Source: GCA-003244245 sp963823755 (GTDB lineage: Bacteria; Actinomycetota; Actinomycetes; Mycobacteriales; Pseudonocardiaceae). Taken from it: DNA of 64,000 nucleotides. How positions within the stretch are numbered: the first letter of the stretch is position 1; the number at the start of each line of letters is the position of its first letter. A model generated the notes under the pieces. It ran no database searches, was not told the DNA's origin, and worked only from the letters and a program-made list of their open reading frames with translations. The stretch covers positions 24,474-88,473 of the forward strand of contig CAWGMP010000018.1 in assembly GCA_963823755.1 (NCBI GenBank). The letters are read 5' to 3'. The position numbers and the translations under genes are program-made. Positions 51,621 through 59,088 of the stretch are shown here, piece by piece.

Positions 51621-51877
51621 CGGGCACCCCGCGTGCACACCGGACACCGTGAGCGTTGCGGCGTGGTCAGGCTCGCCGCGAGGGCCTGCGCACCGCAGAC
51701 CGCGAGATGGGTCACCGCCGCGCCCTCCAGCGTGATTACGCAGCACTCATCGGCGCGCTCATCCAGCACGAGCCGATCGCTCTCACGCCTGATAACCAGA
51801 TGGCCCGAATCCTGGTGGACCTCACAAACGGCCTCGATCTCAGCCTGGGGATCACCCACGATGCGCACCTTGGACAC
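51617..51877 (-). CDS. hypothetical Cys-containing protein, second gene of element operon
   Basis: About 86 aa from GTG 51877 (an upstream start at 51901 is possible). Middle part has H-L-V-I-R-R-E-S-D-R-L-V-L; the end is H-L-A-V-C-G-A-Q-A-L-A-A-S-L and S-R-C-P-V-C. That end resembles the previous gene's L-A-L-C-G...S-R-C-R-T-C, so the two share a domain and may be old duplicates. Confidence 0.6.
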   Translation of the reverse strand: MSKVRIVGDPQAEIEAVCEVHQDSGHLVIRRESDRLVLDERADECCVITLEGAAVTHLAVCGAQALAASLTTPQRSRCPVCTRGAR

Positions 51878-52121
51878 GGGGAACCGGCGCGGCCTGCTCA
51901 CAGCAGGTTCGGCAGCGAGAGCGCCCTGGCTCGACCAGGCTCGCGGCCAACACCTCGATGCCGCATAACGCTAGGTAACGTCCCGCGTGGCGATGCTCCA
52001 CAGTGGCGTCGGTCATGAAATGCTCGACATGGGTCTGAGCGTCCGTGATCCCCAGCGGGCGCGGTCTACGCTGCTCAGGTATCTGTACGTGCGCCGCCTG
52101 GCGCCTGTGTCTACCAGCCAT
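51852..52121 (-). CDS. hypothetical Cys-rich protein, first gene of element operon
   Basis: 89 aa from ATG 52121. H-V-E-H-F-M-T-D-A-T-V, R-Y-L-A-L-C-G-I-E-V-L-A-A-S-L-V and S-R-C-R-T-C-C, a pattern seen in many small actinomycete element proteins. Three or four Cys residues could hold one metal ion. It overlaps the following gene. The operon is divergent from the HTH gene and its twin operators. Confidence 0.62.
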   Translation of the reverse strand: MAGRHRRQAAHVQIPEQRRPRPLGITDAQTHVEHFMTDATVEHRHAGRYLALCGIEVLAASLVEPGRSRCRTCCEQAAPVPRVQGAHRG

Positions 52122-52315
52122 CGGATCCGCCTTCGACTCGATCTGCGCCGTCCCAGCCCGGCGGCAAGGCGGTTTCTCTATGGCGTTCACCGGAGGGCCG
52201 TGCGGACGGCGCAGCCCAAGAGGTGGTGTTCATGACTTGGCCCTTTCGGGGCGCCGTGACCTGGTCAACACTCGGCCCCGCCACACGTGTTGCAGAATGG
52301 AGACAGGTCGGATGG

Positions 52316-52359
52316 TGTTCCATTTATGGAACACACGCTACTGTTCCATAAATGGAACA
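52316..52359. promoter_or_regulatory. twin 18-bp palindromic operators
   Basis: TGTTCCATTTATGGAACA at 52316-52333 and its exact reverse complement TGTTCCATAAATGGAACA at 52342-52359. Each is itself a palindrome with 8-bp half-sites around two central bases; centres are 26 bp apart. Placed 26 bp before the HTH gene and between two divergent transcription units, they probably bind a dimeric regulator controlling both. Confidence 0.8.
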
Positions 52360-52385
52360 GTTAGGCAAGAGGGAGGGGGTGCCGC

Positions 52386-52649
52386 GTGAGCGCTGCTGAC
52401 GACGTTGCGGCGGCGCTGGCCTCCCTGGGTGTCGAGTCCACCGGTGACCGGCGGGCCGACCTGATCCGAGCAGCCCAGGAGGCCATGCGTCGCCGGGAGC
52501 GCAACACCATCGACGGTGGCGCCGTCATCGCCGCCCTGGTCGAGATGGGCATGAGCTACCGGGACATCGAGCGGGCCACTGGCATCCCGCACGTCACCGC
52601 GCACAGGTGGGCAGCGCCACCGCGCACCGTAGATCAAACCGAGAGCTAG
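52386..52649 (+). CDS. small helix-turn-helix protein
   Basis: 87 aa from GTG 52386 with GGGAGGGGG upstream. The C-terminal half is a resolvase/sigma-type HTH: V-I-A-A-L-V-E-M-G-M-S-Y-R-D-I-E-R-A-T-G-I-P-H split around the turn, then A-H-R-W-A. No effector domain. Directly behind the twin operators, so autoregulation is plausible. A strong hairpin follows 46 bp after its stop. Confidence 0.75.
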   Translation: MSAADDVAAALASLGVESTGDRRADLIRAAQEAMRRRERNTIDGGAVIAALVEMGMSYRDIERATGIPHVTAHRWAAPPRTVDQTES

Positions 52650-52695
52650 AGACTGACTGGGCCACCTACGGTCGCGGATGGGCCCGGCTGATCAC

Positions 52696-52736
52696 TGCTG
52701 TCTGCGTCGAGGTGGCTAACCTCGACGCAGACAGCA
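52696..52736 (+). terminator. 18-bp perfect stem-loop downstream of the HTH gene
   Basis: Arms 52696-52713 and 52719-52736 pair perfectly around a five-base loop (GGCTA). There is no T-run, as is common for actinobacterial terminators. Confidence 0.72.
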
Positions 52737-52960
52737 CGTGCGGGTAGCAAGGACCGGCTAACCCGCTCCTGGTGTGGTGGTCATCAGCAGCTCGACCAGC
52801 ATCACACCGTCGCGGTGGGCGTGCGGCGAGCTTCCGCACGGGCTCACCCCTCGACCCACCCGCGTGAGGCTGCTGCGCTTGAGCAGGTGGAGCAAGACGA
52901 TGCGGCATTACCATCCGGAACTACCAGCTAAGCTCAGACGACGTTCGCTTACTATGAACG

Positions 52961-53029
52961 TGGACCGGACGGGAGTCGAACCCGCTGGGGCGACCTCTAA
53001 CCGTGCACCTGGCTACCGAGCCCCGGCCC
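52961..53029 (-). tRNA. compact tRNA-like sequence, not a standard tRNA
   Basis: On the minus strand GGGCCGG (53029-53023) pairs over seven bases with CCGGTCC (52968-52962, one G-U), followed by an A discriminator. A perfect T arm with loop TTCGACT lies next to the 3' strand. The part between is about 37 nt, too short for standard D and anticodon arms; it holds GGCT-CGGT-AGCC but no seven-base anticodon loop on a five-pair stem. Either a decayed tRNA, or a tRNA-like element or attachment relic. Confidence 0.4.
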
Positions 53030-53036
53030 GTGTCCT

Positions 53037-53124
53037 CCGTAGTCGAGGATGCCGCGTGCCAACGCGGCATCCTCGACTACGGCTTTGCCCCCGCCGTTCC
53101 TCTGGCAAGGCCTGCGGCGGGGGC
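53037..53124. terminator. two tandem strong hairpins
   Basis: Hairpin 1: arms 53037-53057 and 53062-53082, 21 perfect pairs with loop GCCA. Hairpin 2: arms 53087-53096 and 53115-53124, ten perfect GC pairs with an 18-base loop. They adjoin the tRNA-like sequence. Termination in either direction is likely; a structured small RNA is possible. Confidence 0.65.
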
Positions 53125-53356
53125 TTAGTCTTCTCACCCACCACCTCACAGTCGTCTCGTTAGTCGAACCGGGCCACCCTCCGGTTGAACCCGGAAAGTG
53201 ATCTGCCGACACTCTGAGTGGCCCCGTCCATTCCTGGGGAACCCCTTTCCCAAGGACCCCCAGTGAGACTAACGCCCGACCGATGAATTGCCAAATCGTC
53301 CCTCCTGATCTACTGCTGGACCCCTGCCGAGCTGCGCAAATGGTGGTGGATGCTGG

Positions 53357-53493
53357 TACGACATACTAGATTAAATGAAGCATTGGATGTTGACTGGCTT
53401 AGAGGCTGTACGACATGCTAGATTAAATGAAGCATTGGATGTTGACTGGCTTAGAGGCTGTACGACATGCTAGATTAAATGAAGCATTGGATG
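53357..53493. repeat. AT-rich 52-bp tandem repeat, 2.6 copies
   Basis: Units start at 53357, 53409 and 53461; the third is cut after 33 bp. Copies 1 and 2 differ at one base near the start. Markedly AT-rich compared with the rest of the element. 52 is not a multiple of three, so the repeat is not coding. Iteron-like replication or partition site, or simple duplication. Confidence 0.85.
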
Positions 53494-53943
53494 ATAGATT
53501 CATAGATTCCTAGCGCTGGACGGCACAGCGGGGCACCACCGTTGCCAGCGATGCCCCGCTGTTGCAGCTTGCTGCCGTGCCTGGAGGCAAGCACGCTGAT
53601 CGTAACGGCCACCCCGACACTTCCCTGACGACCAGCGCGCCACGGTGGCCGCTTCGAATCCCGCCGACCAGGTGAGGGATGACCGCTCGGTGCTGGAGAT
53701 CACCCACCGTCCAGCGCGTTGAGCAGCACGCCCAGCCTCCCCGGGGAGTCCTCTCCGGTCAACGCAGAACGGGGTCCCATAGGGATGGAGACAGTGCAGA
53801 GATCCACAGCAGCCGTGTAGATGATCAGAGCGGAACGTCCATAGGGGACGGTTTCGGATGATCTACGTCTGTCCGCAGATTGTCCGCAAGACGTCCACAG
53901 AGGGCCAACGGCGACCAACGCTGCCAAACGATGTACGTGCAGC
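53494..53943. other. 450 bp without a gene; 11-bp hairpin at 53525-53562
   Basis: Right end of the element. ACAGCGGGGCA (53525-53535) pairs perfectly with TGCCCCGCTGT (53552-53562). No ORF or RNA gene recognised before the nadD stop. Confidence 0.5.
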
Positions 53944-54558
53944 TCAGAGAGGGTGCGGGAACGATCCCCGCTGACCAGCCCGGTACAGGCCGCGCTTGCT
54001 GATGTACTGCACCACCCCGTCGGGCACCAGATACCAGACTGGCTGGCCGCACCTGACGCGCTGGCGGCAGTCCGTCGAGGAGATCGCCATGGCGGGCACC
54101 TCGACGAGACTCACCGCCTTGTCAGGCAAGTGCTTTCCGTCGAGGTGGAAACCAGGGCGGGTCACTCCGACCAGGTGGGCCAGGTCGAACAGCTCGTCGA
54201 CCCGCTCCCAGGACAGTATCTGCGACAGTGCGTCAGCTCCGGTGATGAAGAACAACTCATGGTCAGGGAACTGGATGCGCAAGTCGGTGAGGGTGTCTAC
54301 GGTGAACGTGGGCGCTCGGCGATCGATGTCCACCCGGCTGGTCGAGAACCGCGGGTTGGACGCGGTGGCGATGACTGTCATGAGGTAACGGTCCTCGGCT
54401 GAGCTGACCTCACGCTCGTCCTTCTGCCATGGGATCCCGGTGGGCACGAACACGACCTGGTCCAACCCGAAACGAGCCTGGACCTCGCTTGCGGCAACCA
54501 GGTGCCCGTGATGGATCGGGTCGAAGGTCCCGCCCATGACCCCGAGTCGGCCGGACAT
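53944..54558 (-). CDS. nadD: nicotinate-nucleotide adenylyltransferase
   Basis: Adenylates nicotinate mononucleotide in NAD synthesis. 204 aa. Nucleotidyltransferase motif L-G-V-M-G-G-T-F-D-P-I-H-H-G-H-L, then F-V-P-T-G-I-P-W-Q-K and I-S-S-T-D-C-R-Q-R-V-R. The last 21 codons come from the integrated element's attachment repeat, ending F-P-H-P-L where the displaced original ends F-P-H-L-I, so integration left the enzyme functional. Confidence 0.95.
   Translation of the reverse strand: MSGRLGVMGGTFDPIHHGHLVAASEVQARFGLDQVVFVPTGIPWQKDEREVSSAEDRYLMTVIATASNPRFSTSRVDIDRRAPTFTVDTLTDLRIQFPDHELFFITGADALSQILSWERVDELFDLAHLVGVTRPGFHLDGKHLPDKAVSLVEVPAMAISSTDCRQRVRCGQPVWYLVPDGVVQYISKRGLYRAGQRGSFPHPL
53952..54009. 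repeat. right attachment repeat within nadD
   Basis: 58 bp identical to 48627-48684; it forms the 3' coding end of the intact nadD gene and marks the right border of the integrative element. Confidence 0.92.
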
Positions 54559-54641
54559 GGGCGCAGCCTAGGCGAGCCGTCCTGGGTCAGCACCGCGGCG
54601 ATAAGCTGAGACCTCAGCGAGTAACCGGCGGTTGGACAGTC

Positions 54642-56687
54642 GTGGCGAGCAAGAGCCTCAGCGAGGTCTCATCGAGGGAACGGGCGCTGGTCGACGCCGT
54701 GACGTCGGGCTGCGTCGTGGAGTGCGGCAAGCTCAGCAGTGAGCAGCTCGGCAGGACGGACAACCCCCGCTACACCGTTCGTGCCGAGTTGCTGCGGGAG
54801 CTGGTACTGGGACGCAGCGGCGCACCTCTTGATCCGCTGGGGGTGCGTGTCCATGGGGCGCGGATCACCGGAACGCTTGATCTCACCCATGTGCCGGCCG
54901 CAGTGGGCCTTGAGCTGCGAGGCTGCTTCTTCGAGAACGTTGTGCTGCTGGTCAGCGCCCGCTTGCCCTGGTTGACCTTGGCGGGCTCGTACGTTCCGGC
55001 TCTGGACGGCGACGGGATCCAGGTCGACGGAGATGTTCTGCTCGGCGACGGATTCATCGCCACCGGACAAGGCGACTGCGGTGCGGTGCGGCTGCTGGGC
55101 GCCCGCATCAGGGGCCAGCTCAATTTCAACGGCGCGAGGCTGATCAATGAGGCTGGGCCCGCCCTCATCGGCGACGGGCTCCACGTCGACGGTGACGTGT
55201 TCGGCGGCGGTTTCGTCGCTACCGGACACGGCGAACTGGGAACGGTGCGACTGCCGGGCGCCCACATCATCGGGCAACTCAACCTCAATGGTGCCGAACT
55301 GGCCAACCAAGCCGGACCCGCCTTCATCGGCGACGGGATTCATGTCGACGGCGGGCTGGTGTTCGCCGAAGGGTTCACCGCCACCGGAAACTACGAGCGT
55401 GGCGCGGTGCGGCTGCCAGGTGCCCACATCAGTGGCCAGCTGAACCTGGATGGCGCGACGCTGGTCAACCCCGCAGGCCCGGCTCTCATCGGCGACCACC
55501 TCGAGGTCCACGGTGGCGTGTTCTTCGACGGGTTCACGGCCACCGGACATGGCGAAGACGGCGTGGTGCGGCTGCCAGACGCCCATATCAGCGGCCAACT
55601 CAACCTCGACCGCGCGGAACTGACCAACCCCACCGGCCCGGCCTTCATCGGCGATCATCTCCGGGTCGACAGTGACATGTTCGCCGAGGGCTTCACCGCG
55701 ACCGGACACAGCCAGGACGGCGCCGTGCGGCTCGCCGACGCCCGCATCAGCGGGCAACTCAACCTCAGCCACGCGAAGCTGACCAACCAGGCTGGCCGGG
55801 CCCTCATCGGCGACCACCTGCAGGTCGACAGCGACATGTTCGCCGAGGGCTTCACCGCGACCGGACACAGCCAGGACGGCGCGGTGCGGCTCGCCGACGC
55901 CCGCATCAGCGGGCAACTCAACCTCAGCCACGCGAAGCTGACCAATCCGGCCGGACCTGTCCTCGACCTGGAGGACGCCGCGGCCAAGCACGTGTTCCTG
56001 CCCGCGCACGTGATCTGTCCGGTCAGTGCTGACATGCGGTCGGGCTGCACCGCGCGCCCCCCTCGGCTGATCCTCTCCGGCCTCGTCTACACGTCGCTTC
56101 ACGCGGTGGACTGGCAGGAGTGGCTGCACCTGATCATCCATCACACCCGGGATTACCGTCCGCAGCCCTACCAGCAGCTGGCTGCCGCGTTGAGAGCCAG
56201 TGGCCACGAATCCACCGCGCGGGAAGTCCTCATCGCCCAGCAGCAAGACCGTTTTCACCGCGGTGAGCTCGGGGGTCGGCTGATCACAGGCGCGCACTGG
56301 CTCTGGGGAGCACTAGCCGGATACGGCTACCGCAGCAGCCGCGCCGTTCTCACCCTCGCGCTGGTGCTCGCGACCGCGGCGGGGCTGGGCGTCGCCGCCG
56401 GGCACACCCCCGTTGCGCCCGGCCGTTACGTCACCGCGCACACGAGTCAAGCCCGCGATCCCAACTCGCCATGTTCCCTGATCGAACAGATCGGAACGGG
56501 TATCGATCGCAGCGTTCCGCTGGCCCCGGCGAACATCGCCGACCGCTGCGATTTCGACACCTCCAGCCCGGTCGGCCAAGTCTTCACCGTGTCCACCTGG
56601 GTACTCCAAGCCTCGGTCTGGACCCTGGCAGTGCTCGCGATCGCCGGTTACCTCGGTCTCATCCGCAAGACCACTGCGCCGGAATGA
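54642..56687 (+). CDS. large repeat-rich membrane protein (beta-helix-like)
   Basis: 681 aa, of a kind sometimes annotated as membrane-associated oxidoreductase, though no cofactor motif is visible. Residues ~60-450 consist of about seven copies of a ~53-residue unit with the consensus G-D-x-L-x-V-D...G-F-x-A-T-G-H...G-A-V-R-L...H-I-S-G-Q-L-N-L, as in a right-handed beta-helix. The last two units are nearly identical at DNA level (159-bp period), a recent duplication. C-terminal part has two hydrophobic segments (A-V-L-T-L-A-L-V-L-A-T-A-A-G-L and V-W-T-L-A-V-L-A-I-A-G-Y-L). GTG start. Its 3' end overlaps proA by 29 bp, convergent. Confidence 0.8.
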   Translation: MASKSLSEVSSRERALVDAVTSGCVVECGKLSSEQLGRTDNPRYTVRAELLRELVLGRSGAPLDPLGVRVHGARITGTLDLTHVPAAVGLELRGCFFENVVLLVSARLPWLTLAGSYVPALDGDGIQVDGDVLLGDGFIATGQGDCGAVRLLGARIRGQLNFNGARLINEAGPALIGDGLHVDGDVFGGGFVATGHGELGTVRLPGAHIIGQLNLNGAELANQAGPAFIGDGIHVDGGLVFAEGFTATGNYERGAVRLPGAHISGQLNLDGATLVNPAGPALIGDHLEVHGGVFFDGFTATGHGEDGVVRLPDAHISGQLNLDRAELTNPTGPAFIGDHLRVDSDMFAEGFTATGHSQDGAVRLADARISGQLNLSHAKLTNQAGRALIGDHLQVDSDMFAEGFTATGHSQDGAVRLADARISGQLNLSHAKLTNPAGPVLDLEDAAAKHVFLPAHVICPVSADMRSGCTARPPRLILSGLVYTSLHAVDWQEWLHLIIHHTRDYRPQPYQQLAAALRASGHESTAREVLIAQQQDRFHRGELGGRLITGAHWLWGALAGYGYRSSRAVLTLALVLATAAGLGVAAGHTPVAPGRYVTAHTSQARDPNSPCSLIEQIGTGIDRSVPLAPANIADRCDFDTSSPVGQVFTVSTWVLQASVWTLAVLAIAGYLGLIRKTTAPE

Positions 56688-57936
56688 GCACGAATTGACG
56701 CAGATACAAATCAGCGAAGGTGACCGGCCCGCGCGGTCCGGGTACCCGATCGACGTTGATCCCGGTCTCGGGAACCCGCCGTAGCTTGAATCCATCGAGC
56801 AGGCGGGTGCTGGCGTTCCAGAACGCCCCGGTGCCGGTGTAGCCGTCCAGGAACTCGCGGGCAGCGGCCTCATCATTGGTGACGATCGTGGCGGCCAGTC
56901 CGGAGGTCTCCCGGTTCGCGACCTGGGCCGCGTGCCCCGGACCTGCGACCCGGCTCACGGTCAGCGTCGCCTCCCGGCCGGTGTCCAGCGCCCACTCGTG
57001 CCCAAGCGGGTGGTCGTGCGGTGGCAGGGACAGCGCGATCCCGCGCTGGCGGGCGGCCGCGAGCAGCGCCTCGTGCAACTCCTGCGGGGCGGCGTCAGCG
57101 ACCAGCAGCAGGTTGACCCGGTTGCAGACACCCAGCCGGTCCAACCCGGTCACGAGCAGCTCGACGGCCAGCGCGGGGTCGGCCGCGGCATCGACATAGA
57201 GCACGCCGCCACCGTCGGCGTGGGCCAACACCCGTACCCCGTGGCGGGCTCCCTCGGCGGCCAGCATCCGGGTGGTCTCGCCGCTGCCCCGCACGATGAC
57301 CAGGGGAATCAGCTCGGGTTGCTGCACGAGGGCGACGGCGCTGTCCCGGCGTGGATCGGACACCAGCTGGACGGCGCCGGGATCCAACCCGGCATCGGTC
57401 AGCGCCGGCGCGATGACATGCTCGCGCAACGCCAGCGCGGAACGCAGCGCCGCCGACCCCGTTCGTAGCACCCCGGCGTTGCGGGACTTCACCAGCTGTG
57501 AGGCGACATCGACGGTGACGTTGGGGCGGGCCTCGAAAGTGGCACCCACCACGCCGACCGGGCGGCGGCGCTCGATCAACCGTAACCCGTCCGGACGATC
57601 TTCGAGAATCCGGTCCCGCGGCGGGAACGGAATCTGAGCGAGCAGCGCGAGCTGGCCGGCCATCTCGGTGAGCCGCGCCTCACCCAGGCGCAGGCGATCG
57701 ATCAGTGCCTGAGTCATCCCGGACTGCTCGGCAGCGGCGATATCGGCGGAATTCGCGGCGAGCACCTGCGCGGCGGAGACGGTCAGCCGCTGCGCCATGG
57801 CCTCCAGCGCGGCGTCGATGGCCTTGTCCGACGCCGCGGCGAGCGCCACAGCGGCTCGCTGGGCCTGCTGGGCACATCCGGCGACGACGTCGGCCGCGGA
57901 CTCAGGAGGCGGGTCAGGGGTCGTTCGTCGCTGCAC
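56659..57936 (-). CDS. proA: glutamate-5-semialdehyde dehydrogenase (gamma-glutamyl phosphate reductase), divergent
   Basis: Second step of proline synthesis, reducing glutamyl-5-phosphate. 425 aa. R-P-V-G-V-V-G-A-T-F-E-A-R-P-N-V-T-V-D is the family's NADP/phosphate region split by one residue; the catalytic Cys is in R-L-G-V-C-N-R-V-N. Conserved surroundings such as C-N-A-x-E-T-L are changed here, so it is a diverged ProA, but its place beside proB supports the role. End of the proB-proA pair. Confidence 0.85.
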   Translation of the reverse strand: MQRRTTPDPPPESAADVVAGCAQQAQRAAVALAAASDKAIDAALEAMAQRLTVSAAQVLAANSADIAAAEQSGMTQALIDRLRLGEARLTEMAGQLALLAQIPFPPRDRILEDRPDGLRLIERRRPVGVVGATFEARPNVTVDVASQLVKSRNAGVLRTGSAALRSALALREHVIAPALTDAGLDPGAVQLVSDPRRDSAVALVQQPELIPLVIVRGSGETTRMLAAEGARHGVRVLAHADGGGVLYVDAAADPALAVELLVTGLDRLGVCNRVNLLLVADAAPQELHEALLAAARQRGIALSLPPHDHPLGHEWALDTGREATLTVSRVAGPGHAAQVANRETSGLAATIVTNDEAAAREFLDGYTGTGAFWNASTRLLDGFKLRRVPETGINVDRVPGPRGPVTFADLYLRQFVLIPAQWSCG

Positions 57937-57987
57937 GGTTCCCGAGCCTACGGGGCGGTCATCGCCGGTGGGAGAGCGTGGTACGGG

Positions 57988-59088
57988 CTACACCGGCACC
58001 AGGTCGTCGGCGTGCACGACCTCTCGGCGCAGTTCGGGGGGCAGGTCACGGGTGGAACGGCCGATCACCTCGGGGAGTTCCGCGGCGTCGAACCCGACCA
58101 TCCCGCGGGCGACTACGGCACCCCGCCGGTCGATCAGCTCCACCACGTCGCCGGCTTCGAAGTCACCCTCGACGCCGGTGATGCCGGCCGCGAGCAGCGA
58201 ACGCCGGCGGTGCACCACCGCGCGGACCGCTCCGTCGTCGAGCTGTAACCGGCCTGTTGCACCCGCGGCGTGGCGCAGCCAGAACCGGCGGGCCGACAGC
58301 CGCGCCCCGGTGGCCGCGAAAGCGGTACCGACGTCGGCGGGTCCCAGCGCTCGACCGACCTGCGCCGCGGCGGCCAGCAGCACCGGCACGCCGGCTTGGG
58401 AGGCCAGCGTCGCAGCGTCGAGTTTGGAGGCCATCCCGCCGGTACCCAGCGCACCGCCGTCACCGACCCGCACACCACGCAGGTCAGCCGGTCCGTTCAC
58501 CTCCGCGACCAGGCGAGCGGCGCCGAGCCGAGGGTCACTGTCGTAGAGCCCGGCGACGTCGGACAGCAGTACCAGAGCGTCGGCACCCACCAAGTGCGCG
58601 ACCAGGGGCAGCAAGCCGGTCGTTGTCTCCGAACCGGATCTCGTCGGTGACCACTGTGTCGTTCTCGTTGACCACCGGAACCACGCCGAGGCCGCGTAGC
58701 CGGGCGAAGGTGCGCTGCGCGTTGCGGTAGTGCGCGCGGCGGACCATATCGTCGGAGGTCAGCAGCACCTGCCCGACGGTGCGGCCATGCCGGGCCCAGG
58801 ATTCGGTGTAGGCGTGCCCCAGTGCCAGCTGCCGACACTGGCCGCGGCCTGTTGGGTGGCCAGATCGCGGGGCCGGCGGCGCAGTCCCAGTGGCGCCAGC
58901 CCGGCGGCGATGGCGCCCGAGGACACCAACACCAGCTGGGTACCGGCCGCGTCGCGACCCGCGAGCGCGTCAACCAGAGTGTCCAGCCTGACCCGGTCCA
59001 GCCCGCCGGCTGCCGTGGTGAGCGAAGACGAACCGACCTTGACCACAAGATGCCGCGCCTGCGCCACTGCCTGCCGGGTCGAGCTCAC
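57988..59088 (-). CDS. proB: glutamate 5-kinase, two compensating frameshifts
   Basis: Phosphorylates glutamate in proline synthesis. Begins L-V-V-K-V-G-S-S-S-L-T-T and L-V-S-S-G-A-I-A-A-G in frame 1. Near 58830 one C seems missing (GGCAG for GGCCAG) and the frame moves to Q-L-A-L-G-H-A-Y-T-E-S-W and V-N-E-N-D-T-V-V-T-D-E-I. At 58605-58608 an extra base in GGGG returns it to L-V-A-H-L-V-G-A-D-A-L. A C-terminal PUA domain follows. Every domain is conserved, so indel sequencing errors are the best explanation. ATG overlaps the obg stop. Confidence 0.9.

Larger units (their letters stand above)
48627..54009. mobile_element. decayed 5.3-kb integrative element inserted at the 3' end of nadD
   Basis: Bounded by perfect 58-bp direct repeats formed of nadD 3' coding sequence. 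Next to the left repeat lies an integrase C-terminal fragment reading towards it, as in site-specific integrative elements; nadD is restored at the right end. Cargo: a truncated MmeI-like gene, a fragment of a hypothetical protein, four small Cys-rich genes in an operon, an HTH gene with twin operators, a tRNA-like sequence, hairpins and tandem repeats. No replication or transfer gene is left, so it should be immobile. Confidence 0.85.

Noticed and set aside
53357..53493. CRISPR-like array of about 34-bp repeats with 18-bp spacers
   Set aside because: The segments between repeats are identical and too short, and no cas gene is near; it is a plain 52-bp tandem repeat.
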